Below, piece by piece: positions 1 to 11,150 of a stretch of 53,398 bases of DNA (position 1 is the stretch's first letter; every line of letters starts with the position of its first letter). Made by a program: the position numbers and the translations under genes. This stretch comes from Polaromonas sp. (lineage in GTDB: Bacteria > Pseudomonadota > Gammaproteobacteria > Burkholderiales > Burkholderiaceae_C). The notes under the pieces were generated by a model. The model did no database searches and was not told the DNA's origin. It worked only from the letters and a program-made list of their open reading frames with translations. Location of the stretch: assembly GCA_030650875.1 (NCBI GenBank), contig JAUSDK010000194.1:1-53398 (forward strand). The letters are read 5' to 3'.

Positions 1-3
1 GCC

Positions 4-279
4 ATGGCTTTTGTCGTGCTGAAAGATGCCAGCCTGGCGCAAGACGAGGCTGCAGCGCGCGCGCTGGAGAGCGAAATCATGAAGCGGGTAGACGGTGACT
101 TGGGCGCAGTGGCACGGCCTGCGCGGGTTCGGTTTGTGTCGGCCTTGCCCAAGACCCGCAGCGGAAAACTGCTGCGCCGCGCCATACAGGCGGTGTGTGA
201 AGGGCGCGACGCCGGGGATTTGACGACGATGGACGACCCGGCGGCCCTGCAGCAAATCAAGGACCGGGTAGCGGCCTGA
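4..279 (+). CDS. Acetyl/propionyl-CoA synthetase family, C-terminal fragment (truncated by window start)
   Basis: C-terminal AMP-binding motif LPKTRSGKLLRRAIQAV with the catalytic Lys context; the reading frame is open at the window edge. Confidence 0.85.
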   Translation: MAFVVLKDASLAQDEAAARALESEIMKRVDGDLGAVARPARVRFVSALPKTRSGKLLRRAIQAVCEGRDAGDLTTMDDPAALQQIKDRVAA

Positions 280-336
280 TGACGGCACGGCTTTGCGCGG
301 CAAGGCCCCAATAAATAAGGGCGCCGAGCGCCATGA

Positions 337-354
337 GGCCCGCTTTTGCGGGCC
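337..354. repeat. GC-rich hairpin GGCCCGC-TTTT-GCGGGCC downstream of the acyl-CoA synthetase (terminator-like, no U-tract)
   Basis: perfect 7-bp inverted repeat with a 4-nt loop. Confidence 0.5.
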
Positions 355-530
355 GATGGCACGCGCTTCTTTTCCCAGTCATCACGGTTCGGTGGCACAA
401 TCGCCTCTTGTTCCTGAAGGTCCTTCCTGCCACAGTCGCATCCGCTAATCGGTCCAGCCGTGTTGCGGAAGGTTAATTAACCAGCTTTAACCAGCTAATG
501 TTTCCCCAAGGGAAACGGAGGTCAGCGGAT

Positions 531-3419
531 ATGAGTTCAAACTCGCAGTCACCTGCATCTGTGTACACTGCCTATCAAGGCAATACCTATCTTTTCGGCG
601 GCAACGCGCCTTATGTCGAAGAGATGTACGAAAATTATTTGGCCAATCCTGGCAGCGTGCCAGACAACTGGCGCGAGTATTTCGATGCCCTTCAGCACGT
701 TCCCGCAGTGGATGGCAGCAACGCCAAAGACGTTCCCCACTTGCCGGTCGTCAACGCTTTTGCCGAGCGCGCCAAGCTGGGTCAGACCAAGGTCGTCGTG
801 GCCAGTGCCGATTCCGAAATGGGACGCAAGCGCACGGCTGTTCAGCAACTGATTGCCGCTTACCGCAACGTTGGCGCACGCTGGGCCGACCTGGACCCCC
901 TCAAACGCGCCGAGCGCGACAACATTCCCGAACTGGACCCGTCTTTTTACGGCTTCACCGATGCGGACCAGGAGACGGTGTTCAACACGAGCAACACCTT
1001 TTTTGCCAACGAAACCATGAGTCTGCGCGAGTTGATGAACGCGCTGCGCGAAACCTATTGCGGCACGATTGGCGCCGAATACATGTACGCCACCGACCAG
1101 AACCAGAAGCGCTGGTGGCAGCAAAAACTGGAAACCATCCGCAGCAAGCCGAATTTCAGCAAAGAGAAAAAGCTTCATATTCTTGACCGGCTCACTGCGG
1201 CCGAAGGTATTGAGCGCTTTTTGCATACAAAGTATGTTGGTCAAAAGCGCTTTTCGCTGGAAGGCGGCGAGAGCTTTATCGCCAGCATGGACGAGTTGAT
1301 CCAGCGCGGCGGCGAGATCGGCGTGCAGGAAATCGTCATTGGCATGGCGCACCGCGGCCGGCTTAATGTGCTGGTCAACTCCTTGGGCAAAGTGCCGGCC
1401 AACCTGTTTGCCGAGTTTGACCATACCGCGCCTGAAGACTTGCCTAGCGGTGACGTCAAGTACCACCAGGGCTTCAGCTCTGATGTCACGACCCCCGGCG
1501 GCCCTGTCCACCTGTCGCTGGCCTTCAATCCGTCCCACCTTGAGATCGTCAACCCTGTCGTTGAAGGCTCGGTGCGCGCCCGCATGGACCGCCGGGATGA
1601 CCCCAAGGGCTTGCAGGTCTTGCCAGTGCTGGTGCACGGCGACGCGGCGTTTGCCGGGCAGGGCGTGGTCATGGAAACCCTGGCGCTGGCTGAAACCCGT
1701 GGCTACTTCACGGGCGGAACCGTGCATCTGGTGATCAACAACCAGATCGGCTTTACCACCAGCGATCCGCGCGACAGCCGGTCCACCCTGTATTGCACCG
1801 ACGTGGTCAAGATGATCGAAGCGCCGGTACTGCACGTGAACGGCGACGACCCGGAAGCCGTGGTACTGGCGACCCAGCTGGCGCTCGAATTCCGCATGGA
1901 ATTTCAGAAAGATGTCGTGGTGGACATCGTGTGCTTCCGCAAACTGGGCCACAACGAGCAGGACACGCCTGCACTGACCCAGCCATTGATGTACAAGAAG
2001 ATCGCGCAACACCCCGGCACGCGCCGGCTGTACGCCGACAAGCTGACGGCGCAGGGCATGGGTGAAACCCTGGGCGACGACATGGTCAAGGCGACGCGCG
2101 CAGCCCTTGACGCGGGAAAAAGCACGTTTGACCCAGTCGTCACCAACTTCAAAAGCAAATATGCGGTCGATTGGAGCCCGTACCTTGGCAAAAAGTGGAC
2201 CGATGCCGGCGACACCGCCATCCCCATGGCCGAGTGGAAGCGCCTGGCTGAAAAAATCACCACCATCCCCGCCACGGTAACGCCGCATAACCTGGTTAAA
2301 AAGGTCTATGACGATCGTGCGGCCATGGGCCGTGGCGATATTCCGGTGGATTGGGGTATGGGCGAGCACATGGCATTCGCCTCGCTGGTGGCCAGCGGTT
2401 ACCCTGTGCGCTTGTCAGGTGAAGACTGCGGACGCGGAACCTTTACCCATCGTCACTCCGTGATTCACGACCAGAGCCGCGAGAAGTGGGACACCGGCAC
2501 CTACGTGCCCCTGCAAAATGTGTCCGAAAACCAGGCGCCGTTCGTCGTCATCGACTCCATCCTGTCCGAGGAAGCCGTGCTGGCGTTTGAATACGGCTAC
2601 GCATCGAACGATCCAAACACATTGGTGATTTGGGAAGCGCAGTTTGGCGACTTTGCCAACGGTGCACAGGTCGTGATCGACCAGTTCATCGCCTCCGGCG
2701 AAGTGAAGTGGGGCCGCGTCAACGGCATCACCCTGATGCTGCCGCACGGCTATGAAGGCCAGGGGCCTGAGCACAGCTCGGCGCGCCTTGAGCGCTTCAT
2801 GCAACTGTCGGCCGACGCCAACATGCAGGTGGTTCAACCGACTACCGCCAGCCAGATTTTCCACATTTTGCGTCGCCAGATGGTGCGCAACTTGCGCAAA
2901 CCGCTGGTCATCATGACGCCCAAGTCCTTGCTGCGCAACAAAGACGCGGCGTCACCGCTGTCCGAGTTCACCAAAGGCAGCTTTCAGACGGTTATTCCGG
3001 AGAACCGGGAAGAGATCATCAAAAAGGCCGACAAGGTCAAGCGCGTCATCGCCTGCTCGGGCAAGGTGTACTACGACCTGGTCAAGGCGCGTGATGAAAA
3101 GGGCATCGACGATGCCGTGATCTTGCGCGTCGAGCAGCTCTACCCGTTCCCGCACAAAGCGTTTGCGGCCGAGCTGAAAAAATACCCGAATGCCACTGAT
3201 ATTGTGTGGTGCCAGGATGAGCCGCAAAACCAGGGTGCCTGGTTCTTTGTGCAGCACTACATCCACGAGAACATGCTTGAAGGCCAGAAGCTGGGTTACT
3301 CCGGACGGGCAGCCTCTGCTTCGCCTGCGGCGGGCTACTCGCATCTGCACCAGGAGCAGCAAAAGTCGCTGGTCAACGGCGCTTTTGGCAAGCTCAAGGG
3401 TTTTGTGCTGACCAAGTAA
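531..3419 (+). CDS. sucA: 2-oxoglutarate dehydrogenase E1 component
   Basis: full-length E1 protein ([60 protein letters not shown]); start set at MSSNSQ after GGAGG. Confidence 0.97.
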   Translation: MSSNSQSPASVYTAYQGNTYLFGGNAPYVEEMYENYLANPGSVPDNWREYFDALQHVPAVDGSNAKDVPHLPVVNAFAERAKLGQTKVVVASADSEMGRKRTAVQQLIAAYRNVGARWADLDPLKRAERDNIPELDPSFYGFTDADQETVFNTSNTFFANETMSLRELMNALRETYCGTIGAEYMYATDQNQKRWWQQKLETIRSKPNFSKEKKLHILDRLTAAEGIERFLHTKYVGQKRFSLEGGESFIASMDELIQRGGEIGVQEIVIGMAHRGRLNVLVNSLGKVPANLFAEFDHTAPEDLPSGDVKYHQGFSSDVTTPGGPVHLSLAFNPSHLEIVNPVVEGSVRARMDRRDDPKGLQVLPVLVHGDAAFAGQGVVMETLALAETRGYFTGGTVHLVINNQIGFTTSDPRDSRSTLYCTDVVKMIEAPVLHVNGDDPEAVVLATQLALEFRMEFQKDVVVDIVCFRKLGHNEQDTPALTQPLMYKKIAQHPGTRRLYADKLTAQGMGETLGDDMVKATRAALDAGKSTFDPVVTNFKSKYAVDWSPYLGKKWTDAGDTAIPMAEWKRLAEKITTIPATVTPHNLVKKVYDDRAAMGRGDIPVDWGMGEHMAFASLVASGYPVRLSGEDCGRGTFTHRHSVIHDQSREKWDTGTYVPLQNVSENQAPFVVIDSILSEEAVLAFEYGYASNDPNTLVIWEAQFGDFANGAQVVIDQFIASGEVKWGRVNGITLMLPHGYEGQGPEHSSARLERFMQLSADANMQVVQPTTASQIFHILRRQMVRNLRKPLVIMTPKSLLRNKDAASPLSEFTKGSFQTVIPENREEIIKKADKVKRVIACSGKVYYDLVKARDEKGIDDAVILRVEQLYPFPHKAFAAELKKYPNATDIVWCQDEPQNQGAWFFVQHYIHENMLEGQKLGYSGRAASASPAAGYSHLHQEQQKSLVNGAFGKLKGFVLTK

Positions 3420-3466
3420 GGTCGCGCCAGTTTCTCATCACGCAAGAATCATCCGAAAGAATCAAA

Positions 3467-4735
3467 ATGGCCATCGTAGAAGTCAAAGTTCCCCAGTTGT
3501 CCGAGTCCGTGGCGGAAGCCACCATGTTGCAGTGGAAAAAGAAGGTCGGCGACGCAATTGCCGTGGACGAAATCCTGATTGAAATCGAGACCGATAAAGT
3601 GGTGCTCGAGGTACCCGCGCCGTCCGCTGGCGTGTTGGTTGAGTTGGTGGTTGCCGACGGCGGCACCGTGGTGTCTGACCAGGTGATCGCACGAATCGAT
3701 ACCGAAGGCAAGGCTGGCGCGGTTGCACCTGCATCTGCTGCGGCCGCTGCTGTCGCGCCCGCCGCAGCGACGGTTTCCGTGCCTGCGCCTGCCGTAGGCG
3801 GCTCCATGGCGGGTGTCCCCATGCCGTCCGCTGCCAAGCTGATGGCAGACAACAACCTGGCTGCAGGTTCTGTGCCGGGAACCGGCAAGGACGGCCGTGT
3901 CACCAAAGGCGACGTACTGGGCGCTACCGCCGCAGGTGCTGCCAAGCCAGTGGCTGCCAGCGCAATACCAACGGGCGTACCGACCAAATCCTTGCCGCAA
4001 GTGGCTGCGCCCTCCAAGGCTGCTGATCTGGGCGATCGTCCTGAGCAGCGCGTGCCCATGAGCCGCCTGCGCGCCCGGATTGCCGAGCGCCTTTTGCAGT
4101 CACAGTCGACCAACGCCATCCTGACGACCTTCAACGAAGTCAACATGGCGCCAGTGATGGAAATGCGCAAGCGCTTCCAGGACAAGTTCGAGAAGGCGCA
4201 TGGCGTGAAGATCGGCTTCATGAGCTTTTTTGTCAAGGCGGCGGTTCATGCGCTGAAGCAGTACCCGGTGCTCAATGCGTCGGTGGATGGCAATGATATC
4301 GTTTATCACGGCTACTTTGACATCGGGATCGCCGTGGGATCGCCACGCGGCCTGGTCGTGCCTATCTTGCGCAACGCCGACCAGATGAGCTTTGCCGAGA
4401 TCGAGAAAAAGATTGCCGAGTACGGTGCCAAGGCGCGTGACGGCAAGCTGGGCATCGAAGAAATGACGGGCGGCACATTCTCCATCTCCAATGGTGGCGT
4501 GTTCGGCTCCATGCTGTCCACCCCCATCATCAACCCGCCGCAGTCCGCCATTCTGGGCGTTCACGCGACCAAAGACCGTGCTGTGGTTGAAAACGGCCAG
4601 GTCGTGGTGCGCCCGATGAATTACCTGGCCATGAGCTATGACCACCGCGTTATTGACGGGCGCGAAGCGGTGCTCGGCCTGGTAGCCATGAAGGAAGCGC
4701 TGGAAGATCCGGCTCGTCTGCTGTTCGATATTTAA
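3467..4735 (+). CDS. sucB: Dihydrolipoyllysine-residue succinyltransferase (E2)
   Basis: lipoyl domain [16 protein letters not shown]3-binding domain, catalytic [14 protein letters not shown]. Confidence 0.97.
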   Translation: MAIVEVKVPQLSESVAEATMLQWKKKVGDAIAVDEILIEIETDKVVLEVPAPSAGVLVELVVADGGTVVSDQVIARIDTEGKAGAVAPASAAAAAVAPAAATVSVPAPAVGGSMAGVPMPSAAKLMADNNLAAGSVPGTGKDGRVTKGDVLGATAAGAAKPVAASAIPTGVPTKSLPQVAAPSKAADLGDRPEQRVPMSRLRARIAERLLQSQSTNAILTTFNEVNMAPVMEMRKRFQDKFEKAHGVKIGFMSFFVKAAVHALKQYPVLNASVDGNDIVYHGYFDIGIAVGSPRGLVVPILRNADQMSFAEIEKKIAEYGAKARDGKLGIEEMTGGTFSISNGGVFGSMLSTPIINPPQSAILGVHATKDRAVVENGQVVVRPMNYLAMSYDHRVIDGREAVLGLVAMKEALEDPARLLFDI

Positions 4736-4803
4736 TAACTTGTCGCGGCGCGGCAGGGCAGCCTGGGTTGCCTGCCGCGTTGCCCATTCACTGAAAAAAA
4801 CAC

Positions 4804-6231
4804 ATGTCTAAACAATTTGACGTGATCGTCATCGGCGGCGGTCCTGGCGGCTACATCGCAGCTATTCGTGCGGCGCAACTGGGTTTTAGCGTCGCTTGCA
4901 TCGACGAGTGGAAAAACGCCAAAGGCGGTCCCGCCCTGGGCGGAACCTGCACCAACACCGGCTGCATTCCCTCCAAGGCACTTCTGCAATCTTCCGAGTA
5001 CTATGAGCATGCCGGCCGCCACTTTGCCGATCACGGCATCGAGGTCAAGGGTCTGGGTCTGGATGTGGCAAAGATGATTGGCCGCAAAGACACCGTGGTC
5101 AAACAGAACAACGAGGGCATCGTCTACCTGTTCAAAAAGAACAAGGTCACCTTCTTTCATGGCCGTGGCTCTTTTGTTGCCGCCAAAGATGGCGCCTATG
5201 ACATCAAGGTAGTGGGCGCCGCTGAGGAAATCATTTCCGGCAAGCACATCATTGTGGCGACAGGCTCCAATGCCCGGGCACTGCCAGGAACGCCTTTTGA
5301 TGAGGAAATGATCCTTTCGAACGACGGTGCGCTGCGCATCGGTTCCGTGCCTAAAAAGCTCGGCGTGATTGGTTCGGGCGTCATCGGCCTCGAAATGGGT
5401 TCGGTCTGGCGTCGCTTGGGGGCTGAAGTCACTATTCTTGAGGGCTTGCCCACATTTTTGGGTGCGGTCGATCAGCAGATCGCCAAGGAAGCGCATAAGG
5501 CGTTCACCAAGCAAGGCTTGAAGATTGAGTTAGGCGTGAAGGTCGGCGAGATCAAAACGGGTAAAAAGGGCGTGTCTATCGCTTATGCCAATGCCAAGGG
5601 CGAAGCGCAGACGCTTGACGTTGACAAGCTCATCATTTCGATTGGCCGCACTGCCAACACCAACGGTCTGAACCCCGAGGCGGTAGGCTTGGGTCTTGAC
5701 GAACGCGGTGCGATTGTGGTCGATGGCGATTGCAAGACCAACCTGCCGGGTGTCTGGGCGGTGGGGGATGTGGTGCGTGGCCCGATGCTGGCGCACAAAG
5801 CCGAAGAAGAAGGCGTGGCGGTTGCTGAACGCATCGCGAGCCAGCACGGGCATGTCAACTTCAACACCATTCCCTGGGTCATTTACACCAGCCCCGAGAT
5901 TGCATGGGTGGGGCAAACTGAAGAGCAGCTGAAGGCAGAAGGGCGCGCTTACAAGGCGGGTAGTTTTCCCTTTATGGCCAATGGCCGCGCGCGCGCCTTG
6001 GGCGACACCACTGGCATGGTCAAGATGCTGGCAGACGCGGCAACGGACGAAATTCTCGGTGTCCACATTGTGGGGGCCATGGCCAGCGAGCTGATTGCAG
6101 AATGCGTCGTTGCCATGGAATTTCGCGCCAGCAGCGAGGACATCGCCCGTATTTGCCACGCGCACCCGTCCCTGAGCGAGGCGACCAAAGAAGCCGCGCT
6201 GGCAGTTGACAAGCGCACGCTGAATTTTTGA
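4804..6231 (+). CDS. lpdA: Dihydrolipoyl dehydrogenase (E3)
   Basis: GGGPGGYIAAIRAAQLG, redox GGTCTNTGCIPSKALL, C-terminal HAHPSLSEATKEAAL. Confidence 0.97.
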   Translation: MSKQFDVIVIGGGPGGYIAAIRAAQLGFSVACIDEWKNAKGGPALGGTCTNTGCIPSKALLQSSEYYEHAGRHFADHGIEVKGLGLDVAKMIGRKDTVVKQNNEGIVYLFKKNKVTFFHGRGSFVAAKDGAYDIKVVGAAEEIISGKHIIVATGSNARALPGTPFDEEMILSNDGALRIGSVPKKLGVIGSGVIGLEMGSVWRRLGAEVTILEGLPTFLGAVDQQIAKEAHKAFTKQGLKIELGVKVGEIKTGKKGVSIAYANAKGEAQTLDVDKLIISIGRTANTNGLNPEAVGLGLDERGAIVVDGDCKTNLPGVWAVGDVVRGPMLAHKAEEEGVAVAERIASQHGHVNFNTIPWVIYTSPEIAWVGQTEEQLKAEGRAYKAGSFPFMANGRARALGDTTGMVKMLADAATDEILGVHIVGAMASELIAECVVAMEFRASSEDIARICHAHPSLSEATKEAALAVDKRTLNF

Positions 6232-7355
6232 ATGTCCAGCGCATTTCAGCGGTGACTCAGCCGGTACGCCTGGCCTACGAGGCTGAACTCGCAACGCGGG
6301 GTTACGTCAGTGACCCCGCGCAACTGCGTGCTATTGATGCGCTTGAGCGCTGTGCAGCCGAATGGGCGGAGTTCAAGAGCCGGCGATCCAATGCCTTCAA
6401 GAAACTGGTTAACCGGCCCGACATTCCCCGTGGCGTTTACATGTTTGGGGGGGTTGGCCGGGGTAAAAGCTTTCTGATGGATTGCTTTTTTGGCGCCGTG
6501 CCGCTCAAGCGCAAGGTCAGGTTGCACTTTCATGAGTTCATGCGTGAGGTGCACCTGGAACTGCACGGTTTGCAAGGTACTGCAAACCCCCTGGATGAAT
6601 TGGCCAAGCGCATCGCCAAACGTTATCGCCTGATTTGCTTCGACGAATTTCATGTCGCTGACATTACCGATGCGATGATTCTTCATCGCCTGCTGGTAGC
6701 GCTGTTTGCCAACGGCGTTGGTTTTGTGACGACTTCCAATTTCCGTCCCGATGACCTCTATCCAAACGGACTGCACCGGGACAGGATTTTTCCGGCGATT
6801 GAGTTACTCAAGACCCGGCTGGAAGTCCTGAGCGTGGACAACGGAACGGACTATCGAAGACGCACGCTGGAACAGGCCAGGATGTACCTCACGCCGCTTG
6901 GCGAACAAGCTGACGCCGAGATGACTGCCACGTTTAACGCGTTGGCGGAGTCACAGGATGAAGACCCCGTGATGCGGATCGAGTCCAGGCATATCGAAGC
7001 CCGGCGCAAGGCGGGCGGCGTGGTGTGGTTTGAGTTCAAGACCTTGTGCGGTGGGCCGCGCTCGCAAAACGATTATCTTGAGATCGCCAGCCAGTTTCAT
7101 ACCGTGTTGCTGAGCAACGTGCCGCACATGCCGGTCAGGATGGCATCGGAGGCCAGGCGGTTCACCTGGCTGGTGGATGTTCTGTACGATCGACGGGTTA
7201 AATTGATCATGTCGGCTGCTGTAGCGCCTGAGGCGTTGTACACCGATGGTCCGTTGGTCCATGAGTTCGCACGAACGGTCTCGCGGCTCAACGAAATGCA
7301 GTCCATGGAATTTTTGGCCCTGGAGCGCAGAGACGTCGATACGACACTGACATGA
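6228..7355 (+). CDS. zapE: Cell division protein ZapE (AFG1-like ATPase)
   Basis: Walker A GGVGRGKSFLMD, CFDEFHVADITDAM, TSNFRPDDLYPNGLHRDRFxP; probable TTG start overlapping the lpdA stop. Confidence 0.92.
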   Translation: MNVQRISAVTQPVRLAYEAELATRGYVSDPAQLRAIDALERCAAEWAEFKSRRSNAFKKLVNRPDIPRGVYMFGGVGRGKSFLMDCFFGAVPLKRKVRLHFHEFMREVHLELHGLQGTANPLDELAKRIAKRYRLICFDEFHVADITDAMILHRLLVALFANGVGFVTTSNFRPDDLYPNGLHRDRIFPAIELLKTRLEVLSVDNGTDYRRRTLEQARMYLTPLGEQADAEMTATFNALAESQDEDPVMRIESRHIEARRKAGGVVWFEFKTLCGGPRSQNDYLEIASQFHTVLLSNVPHMPVRMASEARRFTWLVDVLYDRRVKLIMSAAVAPEALYTDGPLVHEFARTVSRLNEMQSMEFLALERRDVDTTLT

Positions 7356-7996
7356 AAAAAAACGTTGTTTCACTGTTCTTGGCCACACTGAGCACCTTGC
7401 TAGGGGCCCAGACGGTTGCGGCTGAGGTCGCGCCGGATATAGACGTGGAAAGGGCCAGAATCAGTGCGGCTCGGGCCACGCTTGAGGCAGGATTTTTGGC
7501 GGAGGATGCAGCCTGCTATAAAAAATTTGCAGTCAACCATTGTCTTGACCGCGTCAACACCAGGCGGCGTGCCGCAATCGCTGATTTGCGTCGTCAGGAG
7601 ATCTTGCTCAATGATGAGGAGCGACGACTCAGGGGCGCCGCGCAGTTGCGTAAACTGGAAGAAAAATTATCGGTTGAAAAGCAGCAGGATGCGGCAGACA
7701 GTCGCACCAAAGCGGCGGAAAATGAGGCATCTCGACTGATCCGGGAGCAGGAAAAGCGTAAGGACCAGGCCGCAGCCGGCGCGCGTGAAAAAACCGCTAC
7801 CGAAGCCAGTGCTGCAAGGCTGAAGGAAAATCAGCGAAAAGCACAGGCCAGAGCCGGCAACCGGGCTGAGGCCGCCACTGCCGCCGAAAAACTGAGTGCC
7901 CGCCAGAAAAAAGCCCAGGAGAGGCGCGATCAGCATGAACGCGATCGCCTTAAAGACGTCAAGCCGCCCGCCAAATCCTTGCCATTGCCAGAATAA
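7352..7996 (+). CDS. Secreted coiled-coil hypothetical protein with signal peptide
   Basis: N-terminal signal MKKNVVSLFLATLSTLLGAQTVAAE, CYKKFAVNHCLDRV motif, then a long Glu/Lys/Arg/Ala-rich helix; ATGA overlap with zapE. Confidence 0.75.
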   Translation: MKKNVVSLFLATLSTLLGAQTVAAEVAPDIDVERARISAARATLEAGFLAEDAACYKKFAVNHCLDRVNTRRRAAIADLRRQEILLNDEERRLRGAAQLRKLEEKLSVEKQQDAADSRTKAAENEASRLIREQEKRKDQAAAGAREKTATEASAARLKENQRKAQARAGNRAEAATAAEKLSARQKKAQERRDQHERDRLKDVKPPAKSLPLPE

Positions 7997-8009
7997 GCAA
8001 GCGCTTTAT

Positions 8010-8768
8010 TCAGTTCAAGTTCTCAAGCTTGACGATGACCAGCGACAGGTTATCACCTGTACCGCGGGCACGTGACCTTGCCTTCTTTATCAAAAATTCA
8101 GTGGCTTCACGGGGTGGCAATACAGACACTGCGGACCCCAGTTCGCTGGCGCTGAAGTAATGCCAAATGCCATCGCTGCAAGCAACCAGCGCGTCATCTG
8201 GATGCAGTTTTGGAATAAGGTGATATCCAATGGGCGGCGATTCTTCGGTGCCCAGACAACTCATCAAAATATTGGATTGAGGATGGATATTGGCTTCATC
8301 CTCTGTTATCTCGCCCTTGTCTACCAGAGTCTGCACATAAGAGTGATCCACAGTCCTGTGAACCAGCTTGCCGCCGTGGTAGTGGTATATGCGCGAGTCG
8401 CCCGCATGCACCCAGTGGCAGTCGCCGGCCGGATTTATCAAAAATGCGGCCAGCGTACTATGCGGCTCCTGTTCTGCGGATAAGGCGGTGAGTTTGATGA
8501 CCATGTGCGCTTCTTCAATGATCTGCTTCAGCATGGTGGGGGCGTCATCCGCACCCGGTGCATAGCGCTCAAAAAGTTGCCTGGCCGTCATCATGACCTG
8601 ATCGGACGCTTTACGCCCACCGCTTCGTCCCCCCATGCCGTCAGCGACTATGCCCAGCATGCAGCTGGGATGACGCGGGTGGCTAAAGAGGTTGACCTGA
8701 TCCTGTTGATAGTCCCGGTCGCCCTTGTGGGTCCCCGTGGAAGCTGTGATGCGATAACCTTTAGACAT
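8010..8768 (-). CDS. PP2C-family serine/threonine protein phosphatase
   Basis: GIVADGMGGRSGG, WVHAGDSRIYHY, ACSDGIW, GDNLSLVIV metal-binding motifs; start at MSKGYRI. Confidence 0.9.
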   Translation of the reverse strand: MSKGYRITASTGTHKGDRDYQQDQVNLFSHPRHPSCMLGIVADGMGGRSGGRKASDQVMMTARQLFERYAPGADDAPTMLKQIIEEAHMVIKLTALSAEQEPHSTLAAFLINPAGDCHWVHAGDSRIYHYHGGKLVHRTVDHSYVQTLVDKGEITEDEANIHPQSNILMSCLGTEESPPIGYHLIPKLHPDDALVACSDGIWHYFSASELGSAVSVLPPREATEFLIKKARSRARGTGDNLSLVIVKLENLN

Positions 8769-8831
8769 CGTGTAATCGGTCAAGCCCGGAGGGCTCTATT
8801 TGTAGAGGCAATCGACGTATTATCAGACGAA

Positions 8832-9059
8832 GTGGCGCACACGGATAAAAATACCTTGGACTTCAATCTACATTCGCCTGAGTGGCAGCTCATCGAGCTG
8901 AAAATCAAGCACGCAGACCTGAACGCATTGGCAGACATGACGGCGCATGCGCTACCCATCGACGAATTACTGCTCAGGCGTCTTAAAAAACGTCGCCTTC
9001 AACTGCGCGACCAGATATCAAGGCTTGAGTCATCGCTGTACCCGTCTGAGCCTGCTTAA
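8832..9059 (+). CDS. YdcH/DUF465-like small coiled-coil protein (probable GTG start)
   Basis: C-terminal part of ORF 8505..9059: LKIKHADLNALADMTAH...LLLRRLKKRRLQLRDQISRLES resembles DUF465; the upstream part of that ORF is antisense to the phosphatase. Confidence 0.65.
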   Translation: MAHTDKNTLDFNLHSPEWQLIELKIKHADLNALADMTAHALPIDELLLRRLKKRRLQLRDQISRLESSLYPSEPA

Positions 9060-9168
9060 TTCGCTTGGAATGCGCCTTTTCCTCTGCCCGGATCACGTTA
9101 ACCAAGCGTACTTCCTTTGAGGGGAAAATTGGCAGCGAAGCAAGCGTTGATGCACAGGCTGCAGGTTT

Positions 9169-9993
9169 TTACCAGAATTTGTACCAGGGCTTGTCTGCAG
9201 ATTTGAAGCCTTTGCTGAGGTACTGACTGTTCGGATAAGTTTTCTCCATGACGCGACGCGTATCATCCCTAAGGTCTTCCATGCCCAAGGCATCGTAGGA
9301 CTTGTAAAGAATAAAGGTGGCCTCTTCAAGCGCCGGGACGTCGCGATAGTCGGCAATTGCGCTTTGGGCGCGATTGATGGCAGCGATGTAGGCGCCACGG
9401 GAGTAGTAGTACCTCGCAACGTGAACTTCTGATTGGGCCAAGGAGTTCACAATATAGCGCATGCGCAAACGCGCATCGGGCGCATAGCGGGAATCGGGAA
9501 AACGTCCTACCAGTTCCTTGAAGGATTCAAAGGACTCCTTGGCGGCTTTCTGGTCGCGCTCCGATAAGTCCTGGCGCGATATAAATCCGAAAAGTCCCAG
9601 GTTGTCGTTAAAGTTGACCAAGCCCTTGAGATATAAAGCGTAGTCCATCGCCGGGCTGGCCGGATGCAACTTTATGAAACGGTCCAGTGTCGCGAGCGCT
9701 TGTGCCTGCTCGCCCCCCTTGTACTGGGCATACGCTTTGTCGAGTTGTGCTTGCTGCGCAAGAGGGGTTCCAGCTGCGCGGCCTTCCAACTTCTCGTAGA
9801 GAGGGATCGCCTTGTCATAAGCGCCAGAGCTGGCTTCATCCTTGGCTTCTGCGTAAATCTTGTTTGGACTCCATGAAGCAGTACGATCTGCCTCCGGGGT
9901 GCTTGAGCAGCCCGAGACTATGAAAGACAACGCGCAAATGGCTGCAACAAGCGGCAATGCCCCGGGAACAACCGATAATTTGGTGGAAAACAT
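9169..9993 (-). CDS. bamD: Outer membrane assembly lipoprotein BamD
   Basis: lipobox IVSGCSS, TPR repeats, FPDSRYAPDARLRM. Confidence 0.94.
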   Translation of the reverse strand: MFSTKLSVVPGALPLVAAICALSFIVSGCSSTPEADRTASWSPNKIYAEAKDEASSGAYDKAIPLYEKLEGRAAGTPLAQQAQLDKAYAQYKGGEQAQALATLDRFIKLHPASPAMDYALYLKGLVNFNDNLGLFGFISRQDLSERDQKAAKESFESFKELVGRFPDSRYAPDARLRMRYIVNSLAQSEVHVARYYYSRGAYIAAINRAQSAIADYRDVPALEEATFILYKSYDALGMEDLRDDTRRVMEKTYPNSQYLSKGFKSADKPWYKFW

Positions 9994-10010
9994 TGCGATC
10001 GACCTTCTTG

Positions 10011-11048
10011 ATGACTGATTCTGAACAAAGCAAATTAATTATATCGGGCGCAGTTGCTGCCCATGACCTGCTGGACGAAGCGCAGGAGGAGTCCGATAGC
10101 AGCAGTATGGAAATGGAACTGCGGCAAGTGATGGTTCCTGCCGAGAGTCATGGCAGCCGCCTGGACCGCGCTTTGGCTGGCATTGTGCCTGAGTTCTCCC
10201 GCAGCTATCTTCAGCAATTGATCGAGGCCGGGGTGGTGCAGATCAATGGCCTGGCGGTGCGAAAAACGTCGTCCAGGGTGAAGGCTGGCGATGAACTCAT
10301 TATTGAACTGAGACCCACACCACAAAGTCAGGCCTTCAAGCCAGAGGTCATGGCACTGGATGTTGTGTTTGAAGATCCCTATTTGTGCGTGATCAATAAA
10401 CCGGCTGGTTTGGTCGTGCATCCAGCGCCAGGCAACTGGAGCGGCACCTTGCTCAATGGACTGTTGGCGCGGGACCCGCAGGCTTCATTTTTACCGCGTG
10501 CCGGCATCGTGCATCGCCTGGACAAGGACACCAGCGGATTGATGGTGGTGGCGCGCCAACGCTCGGTCATGGATCAACTTGTCGGCCTGATTGCAGCCCG
10601 GGACGTGCATCGGGAATACATTGCCCTGGCGCATGGCGCATGGCAGGGTGCCAAAACCCGCCAGGTAGACGCGGCAATTGGCCGTGATCCCCGCAATCGG
10701 TTGCGCATGGCGGTGGTGGATCTCGAGAAAAATTCCGGTAAGACGGCCTCCACGGTGGTCTCACTGCTGCAGAGCGAACGCAAGTACTGCCTGGTAAAGT
10801 GCAAGCTTCACACGGGGCGCACCCACCAAATTCGGGTTCACATGGCTTTTTTGGGTCATCCCCTGGTGTCTGATGCGCTTTATGGCGGGTCGCCTGCCGG
10901 CGGCTTGGGCCGCCAGGCATTGCACGCGTGCAGACTGGCGTTTGAGCATCCTGTCACCGGTGAAATGATGGAATTCAAGTCGGCTCCTTCCGCTGATCTA
11001 CAGGCAGCGATAGCGGACTTGGGCTTGATATACAATCATCTCCAGTAG
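10011..11048 (+). CDS. rluD: 23S rRNA pseudouridine synthase RluD
   Basis: S4 domain, catalytic GIVHRLDKDTSGLMVVA, LKTGRTHQIRVH-like motif. Confidence 0.95.
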   Translation: MTDSEQSKLIISGAVAAHDLLDEAQEESDSSSMEMELRQVMVPAESHGSRLDRALAGIVPEFSRSYLQQLIEAGVVQINGLAVRKTSSRVKAGDELIIELRPTPQSQAFKPEVMALDVVFEDPYLCVINKPAGLVVHPAPGNWSGTLLNGLLARDPQASFLPRAGIVHRLDKDTSGLMVVARQRSVMDQLVGLIAARDVHREYIALAHGAWQGAKTRQVDAAIGRDPRNRLRMAVVDLEKNSGKTASTVVSLLQSERKYCLVKCKLHTGRTHQIRVHMAFLGHPLVSDALYGGSPAGGLGRQALHACRLAFEHPVTGEMMEFKSAPSADLQAAIADLGLIYNHLQ

Positions 11049-11150
11049 TTTTTCGACTATCCGCATCATGGCGCTCCTGAATTGTGGACTCCGCATGAGT
11101 GCTATGCGCAAACATGCGCTATTTTCCGCTTTTTCCCGGAACGACCAATC

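Noticed and set aside
549-2369. 606-aa ORF antisense to sucA
   Set aside because: Shadow ORF from high-GC codon bias; the sense strand encodes an unmistakable E1 protein and the antisense product has no recognisable domain.
8010-8768. PP2C phosphatase as part of a kinase-phosphatase defence or T6SS module
   Set aside because: No Ser/Thr kinase, FHA or T6SS gene nearby; neighbours are housekeeping genes.
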